Position numbers and translations under genes: made by a program
Assembly: GCA_023897205.1 (NCBI GenBank)
Contig: JAHWDD010000007.1
Span: 62,001 to 126,000 of the forward strand
Origin: Exophiala sp. HKRS030
Taxonomy: Eukaryota > Ascomycota > Eurotiomycetes > Chaetothyriales > Herpotrichiellaceae
Direction: 5' to 3'
Length of the DNA stretch: 64,000 nucleotides
Notes under the pieces: model-generated
Database searches by the model: none
The model's input: only the letters and a program-made list of their open reading frames with translations
What the model was told of the DNA's origin: nothing
In this document: piece by piece, positions 54,741 to 64,000 of the stretch
How positions within the stretch are numbered: the stretch's first letter is position 1
Layout: every line of letters starts with the position of its first letter

Positions 54741-56291
54741 TCACTCAACATCGTTGACATTCAACTCGTCAAAATCATCCAGCAAATCATCCATGTTGAT
54801 CTTTGGTACTTCGTCCTCCTCGCTCTCCCCGGTAGCCATACTCATCATGTCCACGTCCTTGGTCTTTTGTTGCTTGGCTTTGTACAGGGCCAGAGTTTGA
54901 CGAAGTTCGGCATCCTCCTCGACGTCGCGCAAGAACATTTCATAATCTGCATCCATCCTCTCTTGGTCCTGTTTTTTGGGCAAAAGGTCGCCCTCCTCCT
55001 TCTCCATCCGCTTGAGTCTCCACGATCTGGACTTGGGCTTCTTCTTGCGGGCGTAGAACTTCTTCACAAGCATGACGTCCGGAATGGTGGAGGCGTACGC
55101 ATTGTTCTGTTCCAGCTCCTCGAATTGGGGGTTGTTGAAATTCGTGCCCGTCAAATGGTAACCCAGAACCGAGTCACCGGCGTGGAGCACTCCTCCCAGG
55201 TGCGTTCTACAGTAGTAGGTCTTGTCGTTGATGCCGAGATCTGCGGCCCGCGCGACCGTGGCTTCAGCCAAGAAGAACCGACCATTCTGTGAACCCAACG
55301 GTTCGATGTCCAGCACCACAAATTCGACAAGTTCTTGGACGTCGGCCAGATTTTTGAAAGGGTTCCTCCAGTATGTTCCGGTCGGAAGATCGGCGGTCTG
55401 TAGTGTCGTCGGGTCGATCAGGTTTACTGACGTGCCCACTCGGTAGCAAAGTGCCAATGGCGCAATGTTACCGATGGATTTTGCCATCTTTATCGGCAGA
55501 GCTACCAGGTCGTCCTTGCAAATCGGCAACAGTTCGCAGGAGTATGTGAATTTGTAGGATTTGGTCGAGGTGTGAATGTCCATGGAGATCAGTTCCTGCG
55601 ATTTCTTCACCTTGGCCGGCGTTACAGACGTGAGGAAATCGACAAACTTCTCGGCATGGTTTCGTTGGGCGAAGTAAAAGTCAAGACCATCTTTGACTTC
55701 CTTGATGTTGATGGTTTCCTTGTGTGCACCGTGCTTTAGAACGAGTTGTTCGAGATACAAGAAGGTTCGCTTGTGTGGCACTTTCTGCCTGACTTGCACC
55801 GACGCCCGCCAGGTGTTTGGTGTGTAGGACTTGGCACAGTCTGGACATTGTTGGTAAGCGACTACGTATTCAACCTCAAAGGTCTGTTGAAGTATAGTGC
55901 CCTCGTAAGCTTCTTGTTGAACGGTGATTTTCACCTTGATGCGTCGTGAATGGGGCTCTGTCCACAGAAAGTTTGCATCAATAATTCGGACCTTGTTGAG
56001 GCCACGTAGTTTCCGAAGGCAGAGAGCGAGCAATTCTCTGCTTTCGAGCGCCGCTGATGCCCATTGTGAAGGAGGACTCAGCCATCGTTCACAATCTCGG
56101 CATGTGTGCAGTACTCCCTCTCTCTGTATGCCTTCCGAGACATCGACAGACAGTTTGATACAGTCATAGCACAATGCACCTGCCGATGCCGTTCCATCTA
56201 TGGGTGCACCACAGTTGCAGCAGAGGATGGTTGCCGCCTGTGGCTGATGAACTGAAGGGAGTGATACTGGAGCGTCCAGATCCATGGACAT
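54741..56291 (-). CDS. nmd3: 60S ribosomal subunit nuclear export adaptor Nmd3
   Basis: Nmd3 binds the late 60S subunit and recruits the exportin Crm1. A single exon of 516 codons. The N-terminal zinc-binding region has four CxxC pairs or CxC variants: Cys24/25 and 27, Cys41 and 44, Cys64 and 67, Cys149 and 152. The conserved core follows (VEYVVAYQQCPDCAKSYT, QVRQKVPHKRTF, GLDFYFAQRNHAEKFVDFL). The C-terminus holds YARKKKPKSRSWRLKRM, a nuclear localisation signal, then a leucine/acidic export region (DDLLDDFDELNVNDVE). The length matches yeast Nmd3 (518). Start at 56291; a Met two codons later is equally possible. It is divergent from the HIBCH gene with 368 bp between starts. Confidence 0.95.
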   Translation of the reverse strand: MSMDLDAPVSLPSVHQPQAATILCCNCGAPIDGTASAGALCYDCIKLSVDVSEGIQREGVLHTCRDCERWLSPPSQWASAALESRELLALCLRKLRGLNKVRIIDANFLWTEPHSRRIKVKITVQQEAYEGTILQQTFEVEYVVAYQQCPDCAKSYTPNTWRASVQVRQKVPHKRTFLYLEQLVLKHGAHKETINIKEVKDGLDFYFAQRNHAEKFVDFLTSVTPAKVKKSQELISMDIHTSTKSYKFTYSCELLPICKDDLVALPIKMAKSIGNIAPLALCYRVGTSVNLIDPTTLQTADLPTGTYWRNPFKNLADVQELVEFVVLDIEPLGSQNGRFFLAEATVARAADLGINDKTYYCRTHLGGVLHAGDSVLGYHLTGTNFNNPQFEELEQNNAYASTIPDVMLVKKFYARKKKPKSRSWRLKRMEKEEGDLLPKKQDQERMDADYEMFLRDVEEDAELRQTLALYKAKQQKTKDVDMMSMATGESEEDEVPKINMDDLLDDFDELNVNDVE

Positions 56292-56659
56292 TTTGAAAGT
56301 GTTTCGTCCTTTTTATTTCGTATTCATGAGAGTCCTTTAAAGGAAATTGAAGAGAAAAAGTACGACAAGGATCAGTACAATTTGAAGAAGTCGAAATCGT
56401 GAAGATGGTGACTGATAATTATTCAGAATTCGCCTCTTCATTGGCAGAAAGCGGCGTTGGAATTATCAAGCAGGATTTTCACAGCCTCGCACGTGATGAG
56501 CCCTGCAAGGCTGCGGAGTTTTCTCGCCTCCAAAAGGTCCATCTGCCTCGGCGGACTCCCTAGGACATTTTCCGAGGTGCTTCATTATCCGTGTCTTTGC
56601 CAATTTACAGAAGGCCCAAGCAGCATCTTTCATGTTATTGCGACGATAGTCATCCCGTC
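56292..56659. other. Divergent promoter of nmd3 and the HIBCH gene
   Basis: 368 bp between start codons. A CACGTG word near 56,489 and no other clear element. Both genes probably draw on it. Confidence 0.4.
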
Positions 56660-58276
56660 ATGAAGGCTTGCTGTGCCAGATATGCTGCATCCCTTGTAGC
56701 TCCAAACACTACTTCTAGAACAGCAAGTCTGTTGTCCCGACACAAGGCGCCTTTAGTGTCCCAAGCACTGCTCCGACGACAGGTATGATCCATGTCCTTC
56801 AACAAGGACTAGAGACCAACTAATGCCTCCTAGATGTCTTCATCTCCGATCAGATATGGCGCAATGCCAAAGGAACTTCCAGGCGATGACCCCGACGATG
56901 TCCTATTCAATTCCCTATATGGCGTTCGAACGATCGAGTTAAACCGACCGAAGAAGCTCAACTCTCTCAATGGTTCAATGGCGCGGAAGATACTACCTCG
57001 TCTGAGAGAATGGGAGAAGTCGCAGATGGCAAATGTGATCATGATCACCGGAGCTGGACCGAAAGCATTTTGCGCTGGTGGTGATGTTGCCGAGCTTGCG
57101 TCGCAAAACAAGGATGGCCCAGAAGGCCAGAAAAAGTCCACAGACTACTTTGGTCTTGAATACCAACTCGATCATTTGATTGCGACCTACAGTAAACCAT
57201 ATATCGCCGTCATGGACGGAATCACCATGGGTGGTGGCGTGGGCTTGTCTGTACATGCGCCCTTCCGAATTGCGACGGAGAAAACAGTCTTTGCCATGCC
57301 CGAAACAACGATTGGGTTCTTCCCCGATGTTGGTGGAAGTTTCTTCCTTTCTCGACTAGATGGAGAAATCGGTACATATCTGGCCCTGACTTCTGAAAGA
57401 CTACACGGGGTTCAAGCATTCTATGCTGGAATCGCAACACACTACCTGGACAGCTCGTTGCTTCCTCAGTTGACGACGCGATTGTCAGAGCTTGTTTTCA
57501 GAGACTACGCTAGTTTGTCAGAACGACTACAACTTATCAACTCAACAATCGCCGAGTTTACTAGCAGCCTACCCTCGTCTGATTTGGGTAAAGGTTCTAG
57601 CCACGGTGATCTAAGCGGCAAACTGCGAGAGGCCATCGACCGAACATTCAAGCATGATACTGTTGAAGGCATCCTCAGCGCACTCGGCCAAGAGTCTCAA
57701 TCTGGAGATGAGTACATCTCAGAGTGGGCGAAACAAACCCAAAAGACGATCGCTCTCAGGTCCCCAACCAGCTTGAGAGTCACTTTGCGACAATTGAAAG
57801 AAGGCAGAAACTGGAATATTAGCGAGACATTTATCCGCGAGCACAGAATGGCGGCCAGATTCATGGAACACCCAGACTTTGTCGAAGGCGTCTCGGCTCG
57901 TCTTATCAACAAGCCCCCTACCAAACCCGTCTGGAAGCCTGCAAGCCTTGCCGAGGTCAGCAAGGAGGATGTCGACGAGTTCTTCACCATGTCCCCGGAC
58001 TTTGAACCTCTGGCTTTGGTGGAGCCATATGAAGGGGCGCTTGATCAGCACTTCACAGAGTATCCGCATGCAGTTTTTGCCTTACCTAGTGAAGCCGACA
58101 TTGAGCAACTTGTCAGGGCGTATGGTCAGGAAGGGCAAAGAGCAGTCATCGAAGCGGTTGCCAATAGATGGAACAACAAAGCTGGTGTCAGGGAAAAGGT
58201 GCGAGAGGTTCTTGCACGCAAGACCAGGCTTGAGGACAGAGGCATATCATGGAAGCCTCAGATGCCCAATTTATAG
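56660..58276 (+). CDS. ehd3: 3-hydroxyisobutyryl-CoA hydrolase, mitochondrial
   Basis: An enoyl-CoA hydratase/isomerase-fold enzyme that removes CoA from 3-hydroxyisobutyryl-CoA in valine catabolism (HIBCH; yeast Ehd3, also found on mitochondrial ribosomes). Two exons: 56660..56782 and 56834..58276 (521 aa), phase 0, with donor GTATGA and acceptor TCCTAG. Exon 1 encodes an Arg/Ser/Ala-rich presequence with no acidic residue (MKACCARYAASLVAP...LLRRQ), a good mitochondrial signal. Exon 2 itself begins with ATG. The crotonase core has KAFCAGGDV (oxyanion hole), GITMGGGVGLS and AMPETTIGFFPDVGGSFFLSRL with the catalytic Glu/Asp. The C-terminal HIBCH-specific region is complete and includes MSPDFEPLALVEPY. 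Confidence 0.93.
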
Positions 58277-58602
58277 ATAGAGAGGTTTTGTATATGGAGA
58301 TTTGTGTCACGCTGAAAGCCCAATTGTATTTTCAGACCTTCAGGCCTGGGTTATAATAGTAGCACGACCTGCGATTGTTGTCCTCGATTTATATGTTGGT
58401 CGGGCGATACTGTTCCCGTGTAGACTACTGAGAGTAGAGAGTGCATGAGGAAATTCCGCCTTCCCCAACCGTAACCAAAATTTTCTCCGCACCGAATTCA
58501 TCAACACCGCGTGCGGTTCCTGATACAATCAATTTTCCAGGACGTATCTGCGTTCAATCTTTTGATTGATTTGAATAAGTGCGCATACTGACCCAAACCA
58601 TC
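58277..58602 (+). other. Intergenic, HIBCH 3' region and esf2 promoter
   Basis: About 325 bp between tandem plus-strand genes. No gene or clear motif. Confidence 0.45.
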
Positions 58603-59526
58603 ATGTCCCTCAATGATAGGAATGTCTATCTCGACCACGGTCCTTCCGACGAATCAGACAATGATGCAGGTTACGATTCTGAGGCCGCAGAAGTGTCCAA
58701 GACTACCAGATCCTCGAAGCGACGGAAGATAGATCACAGCAGCCCTATCATTGAAGACGAAGTGCAACGGCAGACTTCAGTTTCTCCTTCGCCTTCTCAT
58801 GATTTACCTGAACAGTCCGGAGACGAAGATACCCATACTACACACCACCAAAACACTCCCTCCGAGGTCGGGGGGTCGAAGAAGGCCTCGAAGCAGAAAA
58901 GCAAAACCAAGAAAGAGTTAACACCAGGCGTGATATACCTGTCTTCACTACCACCGTATTTGAAACCAGCTGCGCTGCGCAATCTGCTCGAGCAACGCGG
59001 CTTCAGCCCCATTAAACGACTATTTTTAACGCCAGCATCAAAACACAAATCATCGTCCAAAAAGAACTCCCGGCAGCTTTACACAGAAGGCTGGATAGAG
59101 TTTACATCAAAGAAGACAGCCAGAAGATGTGCTGAGAGCCTGAATACGCAGCAGGTTGGCGGGAAAAAGGGCGGCTTCTACCACGACGACGTATGGAACA
59201 TGAAGTATCTGCGGGGTATGCGGTGGGAAGAACTGATGGCAGGTATACGAGAAGAAAAGAGAGAAGAGGAGGGCCGACGAGATGAAGACAGACGGGTAAT
59301 TGCTCGTGAGACAAAGATGTTCGTCGAGGGCGTGGAAGAAGGCAGACGGAGGGAAGGTATGAAGAGGAAACGAGAGATGAAGGGTGCGACAAAAGACTCA
59401 GATGCAGATGCCAACATTCAGAGAACATGGAGACAGGCTGAGGTCAAAGGCAGAGATAAAAGTGACCAGGTCAAGGAAAAGGGTATCAGCGACGACGTAC
59501 GGCAGGTATTGGGCAAGATTTTCTGA
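58603..59526 (+). CDS. esf2: Pre-rRNA processing factor Esf2 (ABT1 family)
   Basis: Esf2 is a nucleolar RRM protein that stimulates the DEAD-box helicase Dbp8 and is needed for early 18S rRNA processing. A single exon of 307 aa. The start is taken at ATG 58603 (MSLNDRNVYL); the frame extends upstream only with a GTG. The acidic/basic N-terminus (KRRKIDHSSP) is nuclear-looking. The divergent RRM spans about residues 105-205 (PGVIYLSSLPPYLKPAALRNLL, RLFLTP, YTEGWIEFTSKKTARRCAESLN, KYLRGMRWEEL). A long charged alpha-helix/coiled coil rich in Arg and Glu follows to the C-terminus. Length and order match the family well. Confidence 0.92.
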   Translation: MSLNDRNVYLDHGPSDESDNDAGYDSEAAEVSKTTRSSKRRKIDHSSPIIEDEVQRQTSVSPSPSHDLPEQSGDEDTHTTHHQNTPSEVGGSKKASKQKSKTKKELTPGVIYLSSLPPYLKPAALRNLLEQRGFSPIKRLFLTPASKHKSSSKKNSRQLYTEGWIEFTSKKTARRCAESLNTQQVGGKKGGFYHDDVWNMKYLRGMRWEELMAGIREEKREEEGRRDEDRRVIARETKMFVEGVEEGRRREGMKRKREMKGATKDSDADANIQRTWRQAEVKGRDKSDQVKEKGISDDVRQVLGKIF

Positions 59527-60190
59527 TGATTTTATGGCGTTCGTGAAACCGCCACCAGCACGATACAACAGACTTCGCCTGCCAGTGCTCGATACACGAA
59601 TATCAACAGCTCCTATGGGAAATTGTACTTCTATGCTATTGGGCATCCATCTTCCAGCTCGTCCTAGATCCTAGGACTCGATCTCTAAGGTCAAAAGCCT
59701 TTCGTATGATTCAATTATCGGGTGACTGAGTCCGCTTCAGACCTGACTGGTAGAGCAGTTCCAACCACTTGCGATTCCATTGGTGATACGAGACAAGACC
59801 AAGCACAGACGGAACGAATGAATTGACTTGAGATCGGGACTGCCTAAAATAAGCCAACTCTTAGCTTCCATCTCCAGTGGCGATCATTCAGCTAAGGCTC
59901 ACCAACACTCTGTGACCCTTGTATCCATCTAGCACGCATACTCGAGTAGGTCCAATGAGGAATTCGATCGGGGCGCGTGCACTGATCTGGCTGTGGCGAT
60001 CAGGCTGCCAGCCTCGCCAAATCTCTACCTCGTAGAAAGAGGCATCGACATGGGTGATGTGGTCTGCTGACCCTTCAACGGAGAGGTCTGGCCGCAATTC
60101 TCGCCTGGCCATTGACAATATGTCGACCTCAGATATATCCATGCCGAGATCATTACTGGATACCTCATCATCACAATTCGCGTTAACGTT
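59527..60190. other. Intergenic, 0.66 kb
   Basis: 3' region of esf2 and promoter of the next gene. Part of a minus-strand open frame (60550..59888) lies here but is a shadow of the downstream gene. Confidence 0.45.
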
Positions 60191-61864
60191 ATGAACCGCT
60201 GGTACGACCAATTCCGGACAGAGCCTCTGTCTGCGCCCGCAGATATCAGCGACGCTCAAACATGGCCGCGAATGCCAATGACCCCATCTACAACTACTCG
60301 AGCCCGCGACCCGAATGCTCCCGATTATCGCTACCAGGTCAACCAGAAATGTGTTTATGAGCGCCGCCTCCCTGGAGGCTCGTACATCACCGCCCACGTC
60401 CAACGTCTTCAGTCCGGTTACTATGACAGCCCAGTAATACATGAGGACACCATTGACAATGTCCGCTTCGTGGCCATCAACTTTGTATTTCATCCGAGCA
60501 GTACAACATTTCGCTTCAAGTGTGCTGAGATACGAATTGCACTTCATCATAGCAGGGAGGATACCCTGAGTCCATTACAGGTGGTCGCTGGTGCCGCCCA
60601 AAGGCACACAAGTCATGACCATGGCACTCAGACAATGTCTAGCTCGTTGATGAGAAATCCTAGTTTGCACTCACGCTCTGATCCAAGAGCATTGCCGCCC
60701 AAGTTTCTTCGCCACGCTCCACACTTGTTGTACGGGTCTATCAGTCCGGAGACACTGAACTGGAACTTCAATCTAGCTGGAAGCCTTGGTGTATCACAAG
60801 GGCCTGCATTGGCGTCCATCAAGCCTTCTTATGGTGTGAAAAGCAGTTACAAGGTGTATGAAATGATGAAGATTCAAGGCTCGGTCAGGACGTTGAGGTC
60901 CTGGTACAGTCATGAGTACGATATTGAAGACGGCGAGATGGTATGGACTCTCGAAGAAAACCGCCTTCAAAAATCTGGACTACCACGAGAGTTCACTTTC
61001 GTTATGCTATTGACCAAAGGGAGTGGGGGGTTTGAAGAATCTGGTGATGTGAAGCTCGAAGTCGACATTCAACCTAAGATTGCAAGCTTTCCAGAATTTA
61101 TCAGCAATCTGCATAGATACCAGCCCCTCCAGACTGGGATTCTTGATCTCGACCGTGATATTGGCCAGGTATTCGAGCCTCAAGTCAAGGGCAAGGGGTT
61201 CAACTTCGCCAATATCGCCACTAGTTTCGATGATTTCGTCTATCTCCCGGGTACAACTTATTCGAATTCTGATACAGGCATGTTTCAACCGACCACAAAC
61301 GTGGTGATGCAATCACAGCATCAGAAACCTGTGAGGCCACGGCCATCTCTTCCTCTTGGCGATACCACTCTCAATCTGCGTGTGTTCCTCGAGTCTTCCC
61401 GGGATTTGCCAATTCAAACCAGCAAGCCGAATCCCTCGTGCATCAACCTCAAGGCTCCAACGCGGACAATAGGTCGAACGCCATCACTACTTCCTCCTTC
61501 TGTTGTCGGCTCTTCCAATTCGACTAGACGGACGATAACGATATCAGCTAGGAGATCTGTGCGCAAGCAGCGGTCTCGATCGGAGCTCTCAAAGGAATAC
61601 CACTCGCCTTCAGCCGGGCGGCAGACCCTACAGCAAACAGATGATGATACGCCAACATCAAAAGATTCGACAGCTCCTGTCCGGTCGATACATTTTTCTT
61701 ACCAGGCAGGATGCCGTGACCATTCCAATGGTCCAGTAGGCAATGCTAAGCAAGAAAAACTCATAGCCACGCCGCCCGAAGCAGGTCTTGACTCAAGACC
61801 AGAGTTCAAAACACAGCCTTTGCACACCAGTCAACGTATGAGACAACCACTACAGCTTGGTTAG
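60191..61864 (+). CDS. Unrecognised protein with a folded N-terminal region and disordered tail
   Basis: A single exon of 557 codons. Residues about 40-330 look folded, with alternating aromatic/hydrophobic stretches (YRYQVNQKCVYERRLPGGSY, VRFVAINFVFHPSSTTFRF, LNWNFNLAGSLG, EFTFVMLLTKGSGGF, DVKLEVDIQPK) that suggest a beta-rich domain. The final 200 residues are Ser/Thr/Arg/Pro-rich and look disordered, with a basic ISARRSVRKQRSRSE patch. No signal peptide, membrane helix or catalytic motif is visible. I do not recognise it. The well-behaved N-terminal half and sound codon use indicate a real gene, probably fungal-specific. Function unknown. Confidence 0.7.
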   Translation: MNRWYDQFRTEPLSAPADISDAQTWPRMPMTPSTTTRARDPNAPDYRYQVNQKCVYERRLPGGSYITAHVQRLQSGYYDSPVIHEDTIDNVRFVAINFVFHPSSTTFRFKCAEIRIALHHSREDTLSPLQVVAGAAQRHTSHDHGTQTMSSSLMRNPSLHSRSDPRALPPKFLRHAPHLLYGSISPETLNWNFNLAGSLGVSQGPALASIKPSYGVKSSYKVYEMMKIQGSVRTLRSWYSHEYDIEDGEMVWTLEENRLQKSGLPREFTFVMLLTKGSGGFEESGDVKLEVDIQPKIASFPEFISNLHRYQPLQTGILDLDRDIGQVFEPQVKGKGFNFANIATSFDDFVYLPGTTYSNSDTGMFQPTTNVVMQSQHQKPVRPRPSLPLGDTTLNLRVFLESSRDLPIQTSKPNPSCINLKAPTRTIGRTPSLLPPSVVGSSNSTRRTITISARRSVRKQRSRSELSKEYHSPSAGRQTLQQTDDDTPTSKDSTAPVRSIHFSYQAGCRDHSNGPVGNAKQEKLIATPPEAGLDSRPEFKTQPLHTSQRMRQPLQLG

Positions 61865-62758
61865 CAGGAAATTGGAAGTCGAGGGGCTTCAATCCACCTC
61901 TCTTTTAGGAACTTTCATGACCACACCTGTGGCCTGGCTTCTGCTGCATCCAAATAACTTGGCTGAGGATGCGTCAATCCTAGCTTGGTACCGGATGCAA
62001 TGAGAGGGAGAAGCAATAAAGCTTGGTGATCCCATGCCCTGGTTTGCTATCCTACAGGGAGCGAGCTACCTCGAAGGCTCGGAGGTGTATATGCTCTGTA
62101 GGACATGCTTTTGCATTTTGCTGGGTACAGAAACGAATGGTCAGACCTGACTTCATGCCTGAGACTATGGTCGGTGTTTCCGCGTCAAGATTCAAATTTC
62201 AAAGTCCCCAGTTCCAAAGTTAGGCACCGTGGGCACCAGGGAAATATGTGTCTTGCATCGGTTTACAGAGTACAACAAAAACGCCATGTTTGACGAAAGA
62301 GCCCTACGCATGCACCTGAAATGGACATCAATCCAATCTCTCGGGCATGCTAATGCAGGTACAGCCACAAAAATTATGGGTAATGACCCCGGTCAGGGCG
62401 TTAACGGGTGGCAGCCGGCCCTAACCAGAGCATCCACCATCCCAGCAGATCCCGGGCGCCATTATGGGTCACCACTACAAGGATATTGTGTAAGGATTCC
62501 GATGACCTTGATGAGAATAGCAAGGACTCCTGCTGGTGTGCAGTCAAAAACACTCTTAATCTTGTTGATTATTTCTACAGTATCACTCGTGTTTATACCT
62601 TTGTCTTTCGTTATTATCCTTACTACAAGTCACTCTTTACAATTGCACGTCATTCGTTTATTCATTGATTTATCGTGTCTTCTTTGAAAGATCTGAAACC
62701 CGCCGCTTCCCTCAACAAAGCGTTCTTTTATCGAATCATAAACTACGGATCAGCAAAG
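61865..62758 (+). other. Intergenic, 0.9 kb, promoter of the GH17 gene
   Basis: No convincing gene. The last 200 bp before the start are T-rich, with AT-rich blocks at about 62,540-62,660. Confidence 0.45.
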
Positions 62759-63628
62759 ATGAAAACTAGTCACGTATTAGCCTTGTCCTCCGCGTTGCTC
62801 TCTGGAGCAGATGCGTATTTCAGTGGCTTCAACATCGGCGCGAATCTTCCCTCGGGAGCATGCCGGAGTCAGTCGGACTGGGAGTTTGCTTTCAACAAGA
62901 TCGCCAGCTTCCCTGGAAACTTCAAATCAGCCAGACTTTACGCTTCGAGTGACTGCAACACACTAGCAAATGCCGTGCCTGCGGCCCTCGCGACAGGAAC
63001 CTCCCTCCTCGTTGGTATCTGGACCGAAGATAGCAATCACTACGAGGCCGAGAAACAGGCCTTGCTTGACGCCATTCAACAGTATGGCTCCGACTGGATC
63101 CTGGCGGTGTCTGTAGGCAGTGAAGACCTTTACCGGGGTGACACTGACGCAAACACCCTGGCTTCGCAGATCAATGATGTTCGCGGGATGCTGTGGGGTC
63201 TCGGAGCCAGCAGTAAATCTGTCGGACACGTTGATACTTGGACCGCCTGGGTCGACGGCGCAAACACTCCTGTCATCGACGCGGTGGATTGGCTCGGTAA
63301 CGATGCCTACCCGTACTGGCAAGGCATCGGCATCGACAACGGTGCAGCAAGCGATGCCTACTGGGCTGCAGTCAACCAAGTTAGGGCTGTTGCACAAGGA
63401 AAAGACGTCTGGACCACCGAGACTGGCCAGCCCATCTCCGGAGATACAGTTGGAAATGCGGTGCCGTCTGTTGAATCGCTGCAGACCTACTGGTGGCAGG
63501 TGTCTTGTGCCAGCTTGACCAGCTTGAACTATTTCTTCTACGACCTCGATGACTTCACTGCGTCACCTAGCTTTGCCATCGTCGACTCGAACTACAACCC
63601 TCTCATCGACATGACTTGTGGTTCATGA
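62759..63628 (+). CDS. Secreted GH17 beta-1,3-glucanase/glucanosyltransferase-like protein
   Basis: Glycoside hydrolase family 17 enzymes cut or remodel beta-1,3-glucan of the cell wall. A single exon of 289 aa. ATG 62759 is chosen because the next residues form a signal peptide (MKTSHVLALSSALLSGADA). The frame extends further upstream but without an ATG start. The GH17 motifs are FNIGANLPSGACRSQSDWE at the mature start, the acid/base Glu122 in VGSEDL, GNDAYPYW near 181-188, and the nucleophile Glu221 in VWTTETGQP. There is no GPI tail or transmembrane helix, so a secreted or loosely wall-bound protein like Bgl2/Scw types is expected. Length is typical for the family. Confidence 0.92.
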   Translation: MKTSHVLALSSALLSGADAYFSGFNIGANLPSGACRSQSDWEFAFNKIASFPGNFKSARLYASSDCNTLANAVPAALATGTSLLVGIWTEDSNHYEAEKQALLDAIQQYGSDWILAVSVGSEDLYRGDTDANTLASQINDVRGMLWGLGASSKSVGHVDTWTAWVDGANTPVIDAVDWLGNDAYPYWQGIGIDNGAASDAYWAAVNQVRAVAQGKDVWTTETGQPISGDTVGNAVPSVESLQTYWWQVSCASLTSLNYFFYDLDDFTASPSFAIVDSNYNPLIDMTCGS

Positions 63629-64000
63629 TCCGGTGGCTGTATGTGACTGTACACGGTGATCCCCCATTCTTTACCAGCAGAGCAGCTATCATTGCTTGCG
63701 AAAAGTTTGTTTCGAGTTTGGTTGATGAGCATAGCGTGGACTGGTCTGGATTGCAGGGAATGGTTATTACTGTTTGGAAATTCCTGATAGACTGCGATTT
63801 AATATTATATATGGGTTATTTCTATGAACGGACATACATCTCGATTGATGCCTTTGACAGTTACGGTCTCTCCTTTTCACCTTCCCTCTTCCCCTTTGTC
63901 TCTCCTCGCTCGTTCGGGTACTTCTATTAGCTAGAATCCTGGCTCTATAACCAAGTGGCAGTACCAATACCTATACTCGAGGCTAAAGCCTTGTCTTCAT
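63629..64000 (+). other. 3'-flanking DNA of the GH17 gene to window end
   Basis: About 370 bp with AT-rich segments near 63,790-63,840 that could support polyadenylation. No gene is seen. Confidence 0.4.

Noticed and set aside
58579..58602. Upstream GTG start for esf2
   Set aside because: Nuclear genes seldom use GTG and the next in-frame ATG at 58603 gives a normal N-terminus.
1..64000. CRISPR array, rRNA, tRNA, secondary-metabolite core gene
   Set aside because: No regularly spaced repeats, rRNA blocks, tRNA-like B-box arms or PKS/NRPS/terpene motifs were found by reading. Small RNA genes could still be missed without a covariance search.

Overview
The window is nuclear DNA from a filamentous ascomycete (Pezizomycotina). 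Most genes are split by short introns (46-130 bp) with GTRNGT-type donors and CTAAC/CTGAC-like branch sites. Gene density is about one per 2.5 kb on both strands without operons, and the best-recognised proteins look like Eurotiomycete orthologues. An affinity to Chaetothyriales (black yeasts) is a guess from protein flavour only. I recognise 22 protein-coding genes, one of them cut by the left edge. I see no rRNA, tRNA, transposon, CRISPR array or secondary-metabolite core enzyme.

Layout. 1-926: 5' part of an unrecognised regulator-like gene (minus). 927-4203: gene-poor. 4204-6434: mitotic cyclin B. 7388-11416: DExH RNA helicase with UBA and RWD modules. 11807-23355: small-molecule metabolism, namely a zinc-type alcohol dehydrogenase-like MDR protein, dienelactone hydrolase, aldo/keto reductase, NAD aldehyde dehydrogenase and dihydroxyacetone kinase. 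23625-24385: the small spliced gene for the Sm core protein SmD2. 25058-28533: Ams2-like GATA protein. 29115-29571 and 29933-32732: replication protein A subunit 3 and cullin-4, divergent across a 361 bp promoter with two MluI cell-cycle boxes. 33402-34065: Mpv17/PMP22 membrane protein. 35503-36879 and 37465-38475: two uncharacterised proteins, one Cys-motif and one Pro/Gln-rich with a PPxY end. 38949-40539: FAD-dependent oxidoreductase. 40540-43386: repeat-rich intergenic DNA. 43387-44415: ATF/CREB-like bZIP factor. 46299-47079: GPI-anchored cell-surface protein. 48404-50605: eIF2-alpha-kinase-like protein kinase. 52499-54234: succinate-semialdehyde dehydrogenase. 54741-56291: ribosome export adaptor Nmd3. 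56660-58276: mitochondrial 3-hydroxyisobutyryl-CoA hydrolase. 58603-59526: ribosome biogenesis factor Esf2. 60191-61864: unrecognised conserved-looking protein. 62759-63628: secreted GH17 glucanase-like enzyme.

How the genes relate. Three themes stand out. The first is cell-cycle and chromosome biology: cyclin B, the Ams2-like GATA factor, RPA3 and CUL4. The second is aldehyde/ketone and amino-acid-derived carbon catabolism: the 11.8-23.4 kb group, the FAD oxidoreductase, SSADH and HIBCH. The third is ribosome and RNA metabolism: the helicase, SmD2, the eIF2 kinase, Nmd3 and Esf2. Apart from the RPA3/CUL4 shared promoter I see no firm evidence of co-regulation. I did not find a convincing new multi-gene system. 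The most unusual signals are the twin MluI boxes, a GATA finger with a 70-residue loop, over-represented intergenic words (TACTCCGTA, TACCTAGGTA), a possible dual-start mitochondrial/cytosolic enzyme and repeated use of tiny first coding exons.

Exon boundaries were deduced by eye from splice consensus, reading-frame continuity and family knowledge. Protein-family calls come from recognised motifs, not from a database search.
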